From Phalacrocorax aristotelis (Eukaryota > Chordata > Aves > Suliformes > Phalacrocoracidae), in assembly GCF_949628215.1 (NCBI RefSeq), contig NC_134283.1, positions 24,468,975 to 24,532,974 on the forward strand: DNA of 64,000 nt. The letters run 5' to 3'. This document shows positions 11,826-25,161 of this stretch, piece after piece. Position 1 is the stretch's first letter. Each line of letters starts with the position of its first letter. The notes beneath the pieces are model-generated. The model was given only the letters and a program-made list of their open reading frames with translations, was not told the origin of the DNA and did no database searches. The position numbers were made by a program, and so were the translations under genes.

Positions 11826-14027
11826 ACACAGAGCGGTTAGTGGAGTAATACAGGAGGTATTCAGCCCATCAGGGAATCAATTGTCACAGAAGAAACCAGG
11901 AAGAGATTAGCTCAGTGCATTATGGTTTGGGGCTGTCTTTCTAGAGCATCACGTACTCTAGATCACCTTGCCAAGTATTGGCTGGACACTAAACTGAATG
12001 ATCGGGGCAGAGGGGTGCTGGGCTCAGCAGCGCTGTGGTCCCTCTGAAATAGCAGGGTGCAGATGTGTGGGATAACTGGGTGGATCCTCTCCCAGATGTG
12101 GGTACCAGACTACATAAGCAACAGTCTGCTGCAAGGTGGCAGGTTGCCAACCTGGCTCTGTCTCATCTATTGGGGCTGTTTCTCTGATCTGGTATAGAAA
12201 ATCCTAAATCCCCACATTTTTCACTCTCAGACACTGCCCTAGTTTAAAAATGCTGGCTCCTGGCTTGCTTTGTAATATTTTAAATATAGCATTCTATGTT
12301 TTTGATGTATGCACCATATGTTTTGAAAATGGCAACAAAATCCATTGGGCTTGTGGGTGGAGGTTAAAGAGAAAAAGCATTTCCATACGGCAGGCTGCAA
12401 ATACAAAATACAGCAGCAAACAGAAAATCCCTCCATGCATCAGCCAGAAATAAGCTCCTTTCTGTCCTGGCTGTCTCTGGCACGTTCGTGTGCGTGTGAG
12501 GAACCAGCCTGAATGTTTCCATTGTGTCAGCTCCTGTCCTGGACACCCTGGCACTGATTCCACAGCCCCCTCCAAGGCCCAGCGGGAGATGCCACTGTGT
12601 CGGAGACCATCTAACAGCTCCTTTGCCCTTTCCCTTCCTCAGAAAGCCCCTTTGCTGCTTTCTGGGGGTTTTTATCTCTTTCAGCTGGTACTCTTCCTGC
12701 TAAAGTTTGCCCAGGCTGCTGCATACCATGATGGTGGTGGCAGGTGGGCTTTGGCAGCAGAAAGGAGAGTCCCCCTGGGCTCCCTGCACTCCATGTGGCA
12801 CAGAATGCCTCCCAGCATTGAACACAGACTATTTAACAGGAAATTTGGCCTCAGCAAAATGATGAGCTAACTGTTCTCATCTTTTGGCAAGAACTTCAAG
12901 TTTAGTCTCTCCTACCATGCATACCTGGCATCCCTTGACTCTGAGACCCAAGAGCATCCTCTCACATGGACCCCCCCAGACTGCTCCAGCCCAATTAGAG
13001 CAGAGAATGGCATTGTGTGGGCTGGGGCTGGGTCCAGCCCCCAGCTGAGGCATGTTCCTCCTTTGTTTTCACTGTCTGAGGCTGCTGGGTGCGCTGTTTG
13101 GCTGGTTGTAGCTCACCCACTTGTCATGCCTCACGAATAAAATCAGGGAAGGTGGGGGGGGAGGCGGAGAAATGCTCTGGCTGGTGCCTGGCTGCCAAGA
13201 ATGCTGCATCCTTTGAGACCACCCTGCCAGGTCCCCTCCCCAGCCAGGTGAGCAGGGAAGAGGCTGGGGTGGTCAGGGGCGGCAGTGGGGCTGGTGGGAC
13301 CCATGTGGTGTTGAGTGGCCCAAAGCTCCTGCTGGGGGCGGCAGCTCTAGTTTGGCCCTGCACTCAGAGAATGGGTGGGATGCAGTGGCCACATGTACTG
13401 AGGGAGGGGCATGTTGTGGGATGGCCACAGTAAGGGAGGTGATACGGGGGAGGCTTTCATATTTGCTCTTGCTCTGCAGCATCCCACTGCACTGGAGATT
13501 CAGGGCTGGGGCTGTGTGTTCCCCCAGCCAGGCAAGCATGCCCTGGGGATAACAGGGTCCAGCAGCAGAGCAGAGGAAGGTTGCCATCAAGTATTTGGCT
13601 GTATGCTGCAGCAGTGTCTGCCAGAGAACGTGGCCTCAGATGGTCCTCTGGCACCTAGGATCCACAGAGGGTCACCAAAAGCAGCCATGTATCTATCTCC
13701 ATGACCACTCAGGTGGGTTTGTGTTCTCCCAGATCCCTGTCCCAGGGTAGTCCCCACCCCAGCCCTGCTTTGGGACACAGGCAGAGCTTGAGCCATAGAT
13801 GTGTGATGTGTCTGTGTGCAGGATGTACTCATCCATGTCACACCCCCTTGCTCATATGCAGTTTATTTGTATCTATAGCAGCTCTGACAAGATTTTTTTT
13901 TTTTTAAGCTGAACCAGATGTAAGGATGAAATCCCATCTTCAGCCTCTCAGCAGGGATCTCTCCTCACCTGCCTGAAATAAACCTTTCTGCAGTCCAAAA
14001 TGCTGATCTTGGAGAGTGCTGCCCGTC

Positions 14028-14095
14028 TGCCGGGGAGGGGGCTGCCCCGGAGTGGCGGCAAACACCGGCAGCCTGCGCAGGTCCTCAGCCGCATG
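14028..14095. promoter_or_regulatory. Small CpG cluster
   Basis: About seven CpG in 68 bp within otherwise CpG-poor sequence. A candidate minor promoter or enhancer; no ATG plus donor arrangement supports an exon. Confidence 0.2.
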
Positions 14096-17000
14096 CAGGA
14101 GGCAGGGGATGTCTCCAGCTGCAGGTCAGGGCTGGGATGCTGCAGAGAGATGTACGTGGGATGAGAGGGCAGGAGTGTTTGTCAGCTCTCACCATGTCCC
14201 TGGCCAGATTGTTGGCTTTGTGCATAAAAGGGTGGTTTTGTGCAGCACCATAGGAGCCTGGTCTCATCTCTCCTGGCAGGTGCTGCGAGGGCTCTGGATC
14301 TGGAGTGTTGTGATGCCCTAGTGCAGGGCTGGGATGCACACTATGAGGCCAGGGGTTCTTGGCAGCTACCCGCTGGCTCCTGTACCTCTGCATCACCCTA
14401 GGCTTTGCTCCTGATGATTATTGCTTCATCAGTCCTCCTAAATTGTGGCTGACCTTCTGAATCAAGAGGCAGTCCCTCAAGAAGGACCTGGTCTGGCTTT
14501 CTGGGCCTGGATCCAGCATCTTAACAGCCTTCCAAGTGAAGAGCTGATGAGCGTGTGTGCAGGCATCTGCTCAGGTTGTCCAAGTGTGTCCCCCATGGTG
14601 GTGGGGCACCTCTGTCATCTCCTGCTGGGGTGAGGGGGAGAGAGAGAAAAGAGCTCTGGGCAGTGCATGTGCTCTGGATTCGGCCCCTGAGGATGCCTGT
14701 TTGCTGTCTGCATCCTCCATTTCTCCTTCAGCTCATGCACTCATGCCTCTCACCCCCTCTCCCCCATGGCTTCACTGCTCCATTTTTCTCAAAAGCAAAT
14801 CAATAGTTGCCTGTGCTCCTGGGTGGTTCTCTGCAGCTCCCTGGCCCTACACCAGCTTGTGCTGTGCAGCCTGGTGTGCTGCTACGGTGCTCTGCCAGCT
14901 GCTGGCTGTGCACTGGCTTGATGGCAGCCCCTGCACAGCTTGGCTGGCTCCTGGACCACAGGTGGCACTTGGGCTCCTGACCCTGGCCATGGGAGCTGCA
15001 GGGTGCTTTGGGATGTCTGAATGAAGCCCTTCTCAGCCCTGCACATCCTGTGAGGAATGGCTTGTGGCACCAAACCACCAGGCACCCAAGATTGGGGTGA
15101 AAGTGCCTTGTGCAGGGACCTCAGCATGGCTGTGGGGAGCCTAGTGGAACCAGGATCTGATCCAGCTCTGCTGCAGTGATGCTCTAGGGCCCTGGAGGCT
15201 TGTGCATGGGGCCAGAGCAACTCTGATCTGGTCCCTTCCACCCCTGCTGCACCCGATACCTCTGTGCAAACCAGGGTGCTTTCCCAGCCAGGCTGTTCTT
15301 GCAGGGGGTGGGGGACCCGGAAGAGCTGGCAGCAGAAGTCACCTCATAGCCATCAGGAGATGGAGATACATATCCCACGTGCTGGGGGAAGCATCTCACT
15401 TCCCAGCACTGCTAGTCCCAAGTTGCTAGTGGGGGCTTCATACCACTGAAGTGGCTCTGGCTAGCAGTTGGATAGCTACAAGCTAGGGAGCTGCACCAGC
15501 AAAGAGTGGTCCTGCTCACTCCAAAAGCTTGCTTGGGACTGCTGCGATCCTCGCTGGTATCCTTCTGAACCTGGGCTCTGACAACCAAGAGCCTCAGCCA
15601 CCTCTGTGTGCTGCAGCAGGAGCTGGCCATGCAGACAGCCACCACACCCCAGCTTCACCATCAGGGCAGCTTCACCTTCACTGGGCTATTTTCATGAGTC
15701 TGACCTCATGTCAGAGTGGGGCAAGAGCTTCAGGGCTATGGCTAGCTAATGTCCTCACAAAGATTTTAAGAGAAAGAAGAAAAATAGCCTCCTGGCTTGC
15801 AGAGGTGCGGAGCATCCTTGTGCCTGCCTGAGAATGGGGCAGAGAGGGCTACTCACAGTTGCTGGATCTACCCCAGAGCAGGCCCTAGTACCTTTGGTGC
15901 CTGGGAACTGCCATGCCATCCCCTCCTGTTTGGCATAACTCCCTGCTCCGGGCTCACCACAGCTTCTGCCCTGGGCAGTCATGTGTTTCAGCCATTATTA
16001 ATTAAAATGCAGCTATCCTTTCTCTTCCTCTCCCCAAGACATCAAGAACTGCTGAAATATTCTCAGGGATAATAGGGTAGTGGAATTAAATTGTTACTGT
16101 GAAATTTGAGCTGTGCCTTTTGGAGATTTATTGCTGTTCCTAGAGCCTGAGATTCCCTGTTGAGTACTATGTCTCCAGCACCACGCTCAGTGGAAATACC
16201 ATGCCTGCCTGGGGATGCCATGTAAGAAATACACAGGCAGCTGTGCTGCATTCAGCCTGCATGCAGATAAGGTATACCAGGTGCTGAGGGATCTCTTTCG
16301 TGTGAGCTATCAGAGGGGCTGAACTCCTCATCTCAAACCTTTGTGGTTATCTGCAGCACTCGGTGTCAGTTCTGGGATGCAGACTGGAGCCCCAGTGGGA
16401 CAGGCACTCTGTGATATGGCACATTAGGATGAAAATAGTATTGCTTGGGGAGAGCGGCTCCCAGTGTAAGCATGGTGCTAGGAGCAGAGGTGGATTTTGC
16501 CTGCAGCTTGGAGTGCTGTGCCCAGGAGAGTGACCATGGGAGGAGCAACCCCAGCCCCTGCCCTGCCTGTGAGGAGGGGGCTGCTGAATGCACAGCCTTC
16601 GTCTCCCACATCGCCCAGTTCTTCTGTTCCTCCTGCAAGCTGCTGCTGGGGGGGCCATGCACAAGGTGGGGAGCAGCTGGCCCAGTGCAGGGGGGCTGAG
16701 CATCTCACAGGCCCTTCTTGGAGGTGATGAAATAGGAGAAACTGTCTGGTGCTGTCTGTAAGTCATTGCAAAAAATCCCCAAATCCCAGTTGCATCCTGG
16801 TTGGGGGGCCTGCTTGGGCCTGGTGCAGGGAGGCAGGCCCCTGCCCTCCCTTGGGGGTCCTGCTCTCACCCAGTTTGGGGGTCTGTGGAGCCCAGAGCTC
16901 TGCTGGAAGGGGCTTCCATGATCTCTGCAGACAGGCAAATGTGCTAGCGCCAGGCATCCCAGCTGCAATTGCAGTTCAAGGAGATCTTGTTGCCATGACA

Positions 17001-20000
17001 AGCTGTACAAGCATTATCTGGGAAAAAAAAGACCCTGGCAATGCTTATGGGAGACGGGAGAAACACAGCCAGCATGGCGGGCACATACATACCACGCAAG
17101 CCATGCACTAATGTGGCTGCAAGCATGTGTGTTCAACTGCAGATGTTGAACTCCTAATGTGTGTTATCTTCCAGCAAGACCTCCTGCCTTGCTCTGTACC
17201 CCCTAAGCTCCCACACACAGGGCGCACAGCAGCCTTTCTGGGCCCTTGCCCTCCTCCAGCCCACACACAGCTGTCAGGGCAGGGCCCTTGCAGGAAATGG
17301 AAAGTATCAGCAAAGCTTTCGAGAGATGCTGGCCCCATGCCGCAGCGCTTGCCAGGCAGTGGAGGCTCTTGCCCACCGAGCCCGCCACTGCTTCATTTAC
17401 TTAGCAACAGGGGCTGGTGAGTGATGATAAAACTTTAAAGGGTAGTTCTGTGCTGGGAAGCAAACACTGTTAAAATCCCTGGTGCCTCTGGGCAGGTACT
17501 GCTGCTGGCGTGAGAGCATTGGTAGTGGGAGATGCACCCCAGCTCCAGGCACCCACCATATGGCATGGATCAGCATGGGGCTGGGGATGCTGTTTAGGCT
17601 GTGGCAGGGTGCCATGCTCATTCTCCTTCCACTGCCTCTTGAGTGATGAAAGGATCTCTTTCCCCAGACTTGCATGAGTGGTGCCCTGGGCACGGCTGCA
17701 TCGCTCCGACCCTGTGAGTGAAGATGCCACGGGATGGCTGGGGGTTGCTGGGACAGTGTCCTCCCTGGCTCACCAGCTCCGGGCAGCCCATGGAATAGCT
17801 GTCAGGCTGGGGAAGCTCAGGAGCGCTACACAAGGCTTTCTGTTGTCATGCTGCTCTGCACCGAAGTCTTCAAATTTCCCTGCAGCTGCAAGAACTGGAA
17901 GAGCAACTTTTTCCTCTTTTTCTTGAGAATCTGCAAAAATCACCATTGCAGCAGTTGGTGCTTTCAGCAAATCAGGCATCTTGCCCAGCACGCCCCATGG
18001 CCCAGCTGGCGGTGGGGCTGAGTGGTGGTGCCAGGGGGGTTCCCCAGGGGGTTGCACATTTCTGCAGGGGAGGAGAAAAAACCTGCTGCAGCCTCAGCCA
18101 GCAGCAGCAGTGGGGTCTTTGGGTTTCCCTAGCACGTTATGCCCTGCCTGGGCTGCCTGTACTGGGGAAGTAAACATCCTGCAGGCAGGCACGGGCCCAG
18201 CAGCCGGGTCAGCACAGCTTCCTCAGTGCTCACGTTTGAGAAAAATTTCCACAGCAGCCAGAAGTGAACTCTGCCGCATGGGCAGGGCCCTCGCTATTTA
18301 CTGCTCCATCTTCTTTTTTCCTTTTCCCTTCTATCCTCTTTCTCCTTAGTCTCTTCCAACTGTGTTTTCTACTTTCCTCCTCTCTCTTTTCAGAGTGGTA
18401 GTAGTGTCGTGTCCCCCCCCCAGACCAATTCCCAATCCAGTACAGGGTCCTGCCATGCCATTGCTGTTAGCATGAGGCTTTGGCACCCATTTGGGCCCCT
18501 TCCCATGTCACTTGGCCAGCCACAGCAGCTGCCACCACTCAAGTCTGTGTGACAGTTTGCTGCCTCCTCCCAGTTCCAGCTTGACATGGGCATTGGGAAG
18601 CCCCCAGCCCTGGCTGCTTTGCTTCCTAGCACGGTGCTGGGAGCATGGGGAGCGGAGCAAGAGGAGAGGCTGGTTCTGCCCACTGCACCTCTCTGTACAG
18701 GCAGCATTGCCTGTGTGGTGCAAAGCACAGTAGTGCTGCTGGCTCTCTGGGCAGTGCCCACACCCCTGGACTTCATCCTTCCCACCTGCTGTCCTGCCAA
18801 GGCAGGGCATGAGCCTTCAAGCATCCCAAGGTTCAACTCTGCACCAAGACCCAGGGTCAGAGGCTGGAGCAGGGCCAGAGCATGCATTTGAGCTCATTAG
18901 GAGCCTGTTGCAGTGGTTTTGCCCAGCTGCCAGCCCTCGTGGGAGAGGCAGCAGGTGGGGGGAGGTGCAGACGGGCCAGGCAATGCCGTGGACGGGGAGC
19001 AGCAAGGGTGCTGCAGGGTGGGAGCACAGGACTGGCACCCCTGCCCTGCATCCTTGAGCTATCCCTGCAAAGAAAGGACTTGCACAGAGCCTAGCTGGGA
19101 AGAATAGAGCTAGCATTATCCTCTGTGATGAGCCATGCTCATTCAGATCCTCCCCATAATACCTAGCTAAAGAGGACTCCCTCCCCCATGCAATGCTGGT
19201 GCTGGCCCAGTGTCCCCATCCTAGCCCCGTCCTGCTGCCGGCAGCCACATGCCCTCGCCTGTGCTGGCATCTGCCACTGCAGCTCTGCTGGCTGCCATCC
19301 TCACAGCATCCACATCTTGTTTGCGGCCTGTGTCACACCGAGGGAGGCGATACAGTGCAGAGTGACAGTGGTGGGGGCAAGGGGACAGTGTGAGGCAGGT
19401 GGAAGCAATAATTGGTCATGATCTAATTAGAGAAGCCTAGGGGTAGATTAGGAGCTGTGACACAACGGAGGTTTTTTAGCTGTAAGCCGCAGATGGCTCT
19501 GCCTGCAAGCTGGGAGAGGAGAGGCTGGCATAGACTTGGCTGGGGTTCATAATCCTGCCTGCACAATGCTCTGCTAACTAACAGGACTGTTTTCTGATGG
19601 TTTGGAAATACCTCAGTGCCTGGTCTGTGTAAGACAGGAGGTCCGTCCCTGTTGCTCCCAGTCCACCTTCCCTGCCAGTGCCTATCTCAGCTCGCTGCTG
19701 TGCTGCACATGTAGGGACAGCAATGTATGCAATGCAAACAGTGGGAAAAGCAGCTAGAGCTGCTCCAGGCTCAAATTATCCCACAGCAGATCTGTGGTAC
19801 CTGTCCTCAGCCCATTCTTTTATCGGGAGCACCCGGCCTGCCCCAGCCTAAAAACCTAAACATTAAGTAAGGAATCATGTGACACTTCTGGATTTTACTT
19901 AGGGGAAAGATCAGAAGAGAAAATATCTTGACCAAGGGTAAATATGTAATTTTCTTCTTGGTCAAAATGACTTTCGTCTGCAGAAGCTTGATGGAAAGCA

Positions 20001-20764
20001 GTGGGCAGCTGCCTGAGCACTGAGATGGCCATGCAGATGTCACAGCAAGTGTCAGATTTGCCACCGGAGCTGAGCACCATAACTGTTGGCCCCTTCCTCT
20101 ATTTCAGGGGTAATTCTGCTCATCTTTCAGCTGGGCCACCGGCACGGCAGGGTGCACATACCCACACTGTGGCCCTTACCTAGCTGTCCGCTGCCAACAG
20201 CCCCCAGCACCTTTCCCCACCATCACCTTCTTCACAGGGTGCTGGGGTGGATGAACAGCTGTGGTGGCCAGAGCAGGCTCATTTCTCCACCCCAGGGTCG
20301 GAGGCAGCCCTGGCAGGACGGCTGGCTGCAGCACAAGCATCATTTGACTCCAAGCCCGTCTTTCCCTTCCTCCCCAAAAGTATTTTTATGGCCACGGCCA
20401 ACCTCTTTGGCCGCTGTGGGATGGGAGGCAGATGTTCTCAGCCCTGCTGCTGATGGGAAACGCATATCCCACGGCTGCTGGAGCTCCCACCCTTCCTCCC
20501 CAGCCACCCTTGGGATGCAGCACAGCTCCCACCTGGAGGGGAAATCCTCCCCTTCACCTCCCATGGGGCTAAGAGCCATCCAGGTCACCCTGCACCCCTG
20601 CTGCAGGGAGAGGATTTGGGGTGCAAGCTCCCAGAGTGCCACCTCTTTCTCCCTGCATCCCAGTGGGGCTTTCTTCTCTGCCCCCAACCCAGCACATTGT
20701 GTCCCATCGCCAGTGCTTCACCCCAGCCTCCCCCTCAGCCTCCAGCACTTCCAGTAAAATTCCT

Positions 20765-20870
20765 TTCTGGCCAGTCATTGCCGCCCCTCGGCCTCGACGC
20801 CTCTGCGGCCAGTGCGCTGGCGGGGCAGGGCTTCCTCTTCCTGAGCCGCCCTGGCTCCCACCGTGTTCCT
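20765..20870. promoter_or_regulatory. Small CpG cluster about 4.3 kb before the first mapped exon
   Basis: About nine CpG in 105 bp (GCCGCCCCTCGGCCTCGACG and on). It could be an internal promoter for an ABLIM3 transcript, but the first ATG after it is closed by a stop six codons later without a fitting donor. Confidence 0.25.
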
Positions 20871-21479
20871 GGCCCCCTCCTCGCCTTCGCCCAGTGCCAT
20901 GGCATCAGCCCTTCCCTAGAGACGTGAGGGCACGGGGTCTGCCAGCCAAGCCCACCTTAGAGTTCAGCTGCCCAGCAGGGGTGGCCAGGTCCCCTCACCC
21001 TCCCTAGGGGGAGCCCCATCCTGTGCCACGAGCTGTCCCATACCATGCTGGTCCCACCACCCCCAAGTGGGTTTTTGCGAGAGGATGATTTACAGCCCTT
21101 GTTAGCTCAGGGAGCATACAGAGGATAACTGTGGTGAATTGCTCACTGTGAGTGAGTGCAGAGGATCGAAAAACAGCAGCTGCTGTAGGGGGCTCAGCCC
21201 CATGGAGGTGTGAGGACTTCTAAGAGCAATGTCTGCCCTGCCACACTGCTTCTGCTCTCCCTCACCTCCCAGCATCCACCCCAGCTCAGGTCTCACCCAG
21301 GCACACACCCAGCACCCCCTGGAGCTGGACCCCATGCTGACACCCACAGCACCCTCCCCTCCCCTCCACACAGCCAGCACCTGCTTGCTCACACCTGGCT
21401 GCACTTGCCAGCACTCAGCCCCAGCAGCACACCTTCCCACCCCCTGGCACCCACCCACCTCAGCTTCCCACAGTGGCAC

Positions 21480-21760
21480 TGCCTCTCATTATTAATTAAA
21501 GGGTGAATGCTTTGCTCTTCCACAGTCCCTTTCACCTGTGGCTCTCTAAGCATTGTGCAAATATTAATTACTGGTAATTAATTAAATCAGGCCTCCCCAT
21601 CCCCCTGTGAAGATGTTGTTTCATAAACATTCTGATAACAAACAGCATCAGGGCAAGCTCTCCAGGCTGGGGGGGAGAGCTTCCAATTACCTGTTGCTAA
21701 TGTTGCAAACTCCACCTGCAGCAGTTTCTACGTAATTGACCTTCCTGGAGGGCTAATAGG
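21480..21760. promoter_or_regulatory. Candidate enhancer with TAAT cluster and C/EBP-octamer-like motif
   Basis: ATTATTAATTAAAG, ATTGTGCAAATATTAATTA and GGTAATTAATTAAATC lie within 120 bp. GTAATTAATTAAA resembles HNF1 sites and ATTGTGCAAAT resembles C/EBP or octamer sites. By-eye motif calls. Confidence 0.3.
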
Positions 21761-22619
21761 CTGGGAGAAGGAGATAGGTGGGAAACCAGCAGGACCTGGT
21801 CTGATCCCAGTAAGGGAAAATGGATGGATCTTTATAAATACCCCTGGGTGTCCTGCTCCTTACAGCTTGTGCTCCTGGAAATTCAGTTCTGTGTTGCTGC
21901 TGGGGTGTGTGGTTGTGGTACATGGGGGTGCCTGGGTGGGGGTCCCAAGCAGCTGGTGGAGCTTGCTTTGTGTCAGCCTTTCAGCCCTGAGCTCACCTGT
22001 TTTCTGCATTGGTGTTGAGCTGCCATCCCTCCAAGGTGTATGAGGATCATCCCATCAGCCTCCCTCCTCCCTGGAGGGCTTAAAGCACTTCAGAGGCAGT
22101 GTAGGGGTTCAGCACTCCCCTGTCCTGCTGCTTCTCTGTGGAAGGCTGGGATGCTGTGCAGGAGGAGGACAGGAAGGCAAACGAGGTTGTTGGCCCTCCT
22201 GAAGCAGAAGGCTTTGGGAATGAAGGAGGGGGATTGCCTCAGGATGCACAGCAGGATCCTGCAGATTGCTTACTGCAGCATGAGTTGGAGGATCTCTTGA
22301 GTGAGGTCCCTCTGCACTCCTAGGGGGAAAAAGCTCCTCTACATAGCCTTGAGTGTGATCTGGGGCACCATCTCTCCCTGCCCCAGGTCACAAGCTCCCT
22401 TGCTTGCATACGGCTGCTGCTGTCTGTCCCTAAGACTGTACAGGGCACCAGTCCCTGACCAGAGGTGCCACCTTAATCCCGATCAGTGGGAATCTGTTGT
22501 GTGCCCACGCGTGGCAGTTTGCTGCCTGGCTGTGACCGCAGTGGCTCCTTGGACCCTGCGGATCAAGCGCCAGCAGGAACCCAGCCCTGGGCTGCCTTTT
22601 GTGCTGCATTGTGGAGCAC

Positions 22620-23000
22620 AAATGCATTAATCGCTGAGCGAAGCCAGCTTAATTTCCTGCTCTACCAGCAAAAGTGGGAGTAAACTGGGGTGCGATTAAG
22701 GCATTCCTTGGGCGGCTCCCACCCCCCTCACCCCGACTGCTGTATCTTGGCCTGCGAGGCCACTAATGCTACTTACATTATTACTGGATTATTTTGGTGT
22801 AATGAGCTTTGCCCTGCTCAGCTGTCCCTCTGCTCAGGGGTGTTGTGATGTGTAATACTTCCTGCACGAGGCCATGAGGCGGGCAGCTGCCTGCTCGAAA
22901 ACAAGCAGAGCCCCAGCAAAACAATGCGTTAATGTTCCTGGAGCAAAATTCCAGCATGGGCCAGAGGTTAATCGTAAATCGGGGAGCTTTTGGCTTAGTG
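22620..23000. promoter_or_regulatory. Candidate enhancer with OTX/CRX-like and TAAT motifs
   Basis: CATTAATCGC, GCGATTAAGGC, CACTAATGC, TACTGGATTATTTTGG, GTGTAATGAGC, GCGTTAATG and GGTTAATCGTAAATC occur within 380 bp. GGATTA is the OTX/CRX core. The dense cluster next to GC-rich DNA suggests an old regulatory element. Confidence 0.3.
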
Positions 23001-25161
23001 CTGAACAAAGCTGGGTCCTGACTCATCTCCATGGGTGCAAAGAGGAGTGACCATACCAGTTTCATCTATGCCAGTGGTGTAACACAGCTATAAGCATCTC
23101 TTCCATCCTCAAATCCTTTTCCTCTGCCTTCCCTCCCATCAGACCTGCTAGTGCAGAGGCTTGGTGGTGTGTTGCTATGGTCACCAAGAAGTTTCCCCTA
23201 GAGACCGGAAGCCTGGAATAAGGGATGCCTGCATTTTCAGTGATTGTATTTTTTCTTCCCACTTTTTTATTATTAATGTTTGTTTAAGTGTTGATTAATT
23301 CCCAGCCTTTCTCCCCCCCTCCCTCCTGCTTTTCTTTTCAAGCTTTGTGGATTGCTGTGGCTGTGTCCCAGGGCTTGGCTTCTGCTTCGTTCTCAGCGAG
23401 GGTGTGAGCACGGGTGTGTGGGAGGAAGTTTCAGTGCTGTAACTCTTGCTCTGCTGGAGACCCCTACTGAAGAGATCTCCCATCTATCCCAGCCTCAGGA
23501 GATCCTGTTGGGGTCAGGCCTGGGTGCCCCCAGACTGCTGCAGAGTTCATGGGTGCCCACCAGCAGCAGCAGCTGCTGCTGCAGGAGGCCTTGGACCCCT
23601 CTTTCCAGGGCTTGTACTTCCCTGTAGAGCATGCCTGCAAAAGCATGGATGGAGGTCCCCTGCTCCCATTATAGGTGTTCTTCATCATATTTGGTACCTC
23701 AAAGTGATTTAGATCTAGACTAGTTAGTGTCTCTGCTGGTCTGAGCTCCAGGCCTGACTCCTGTTTTATAGCTCCTCTGTTGGCACTGCAGTACCCTTTA
23801 GTACCTCGAGTACCTCTGGCCTCTGAGTGCTCTTGGCCTGCAAGAGCATGATCAGGAGGGAAGTCCCAGCAATGCTTGGAAGTTCATGTCAAGGCTGGAG
23901 CCTGAGCTTTGCTGGTGGGCACTCACAGGAAAACACCTCAGCTTTTCTTGCAGCACTTAGTTTGGACTTGGCAAGGCAGCTAGTCCCCAGCAGCTCCATA
24001 GCCCCAGGGGATGGAGCAGTGTTCAGGGAGGGACAGCCCATTTTCCCAGTGCTGCACGTCCATAGCACATGTCTCTGGGCACTTGGCATATGGCATGGGA
24101 TTTTTCTGTGAGACAGCCTCAATGCCATTTTGACAGAGAAGTCAATAATGGGCTGTTTCTCTTCCCTGTCACATGATCTGCCCCGTGGTGAATGAGGAGC
24201 CTCTCTGATGAGTGATGTCCTCTGTCCTGTTCCCCTTCCTCCCTGCTATGGAGGGAGTTCACATACCATGTTTCAATCAGCTGCTTCTCTTGTTCCTGGG
24301 AACGCAGTTCAGCACCAGGTCAGAAAGTCTCTGGTCCATTGAAATCCTGCCATTCACTGCTCAAGTTGCCCAAATTGCAACTCCCTCTCTGAAATCTTAC
24401 AGCAAACAAGTCTTTTGCTGCTTGGCCCATGCCTCCAGCAGTTAGCATGGTGTCAGCCAGCCCAGAGCTCCTGTGAGCAGCCCATGCAGTTGCAGGTGGG
24501 GCAGGGAATGCAGGAGCTGCTCTTTAAAATGTTGAAATCTTGAAAGCTCCTTGAAAAATTACTTCTTCATCGAGTTCCTAATCAAACAAGTGAAAGCTCA
24601 AAAAAAACCAGGAGTTCCTTCCCATGCTGCTGCCAAATCAGTGCTCACTGGTATGTTCCTGAGCAGGCCAGTAGCAAGCCAGGACTGCCTAAAGGCTGAG
24701 CGGAGGCAGACCCAGTGGGTAGCTGGTACCTGTGTTGTCCTTCTGCACCTGCTTAGGAGACAGGATAGCATCTGGGGAGCTCTGCATGGCTTTGGAGCGA
24801 TGGTGCAGGTGACCTGGTTGTCCATGAAGGGAGACAGAGCAGTGCCCAGGCACTTGCACTGCACAACACTGAGGACTGGAGACCTGTCAGCCAAACATGG
24901 GTAGTGCCTCTTTTGTGGGGACAGGGAAATCCCAGATCCAGACAGAGCTGTGCACCCAGCTCAGAGTCACTGGGCATGGGCGCAGTCCCAGTTGTCCTTT
25001 GCCCTCAGTGATGGCCTGATGTCTGGCTGCTCTGTCACAGTTGCCAGAGATCTCTTCTGCAGCCACTGAGCTGAGGTCAGTGTCGTGACACCTAGCTGTG
25101 TCTTGAATGCTAACAGACCCTTCCCCTCTCTTGCTTTTCCCTCCCTCCTTTCTGCCAGCAG

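Larger units (their letters stand above)
8031..12500 (+). other. ABLIM3: ABLIM3 intronic region with AT-rich islands
   Basis: No exon supported. AT-rich, low-CpG blocks at about 8040-8220, 8580-8860, 11505-11825 and 12230-12440 alternate with GC-rich DNA. Candidate motifs include an NKX2-5-type CCACTTAA at 10896-10903, a MEF2 site at 11583-11592 and a CTCF-like GTGCCCCCTCTGGGGTG around 10487-10503. Confidence 0.55.
12501..21470 (+). other. ABLIM3: ABLIM3 intronic region, mostly featureless
   Basis: GC-rich non-coding DNA without a supportable exon. Small CpG clusters lie at 14028-14095 and 20765-20870, a T14 run at 13892-13905, an RFX-like X-box (GTTGCCATGACAAG) at 16989-17002 and AT-rich patches at 15985-16110. 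No repeat family recognised. Confidence 0.55.
21471..25161 (+). other. ABLIM3: ABLIM3 intronic region immediately upstream of the first mapped exon
   Basis: Contains two strongly AT-rich blocks (21480-21760 and 22620-23000) and an RFX-like sequence GTTGCTATGGTCAC at 23171-23184. No first coding exon matching Met-Asn-Thr-Ser was found. It ends in the pyrimidine tract and CAGCAG acceptor of the first mapped exon. Confidence 0.6.

Noticed and set aside
22138..22323. Acidic, protein-like open frame upstream of ABLIM3
   Set aside because: No ATG start, no acceptor-donor pair giving a compatible phase, and no family resemblance.
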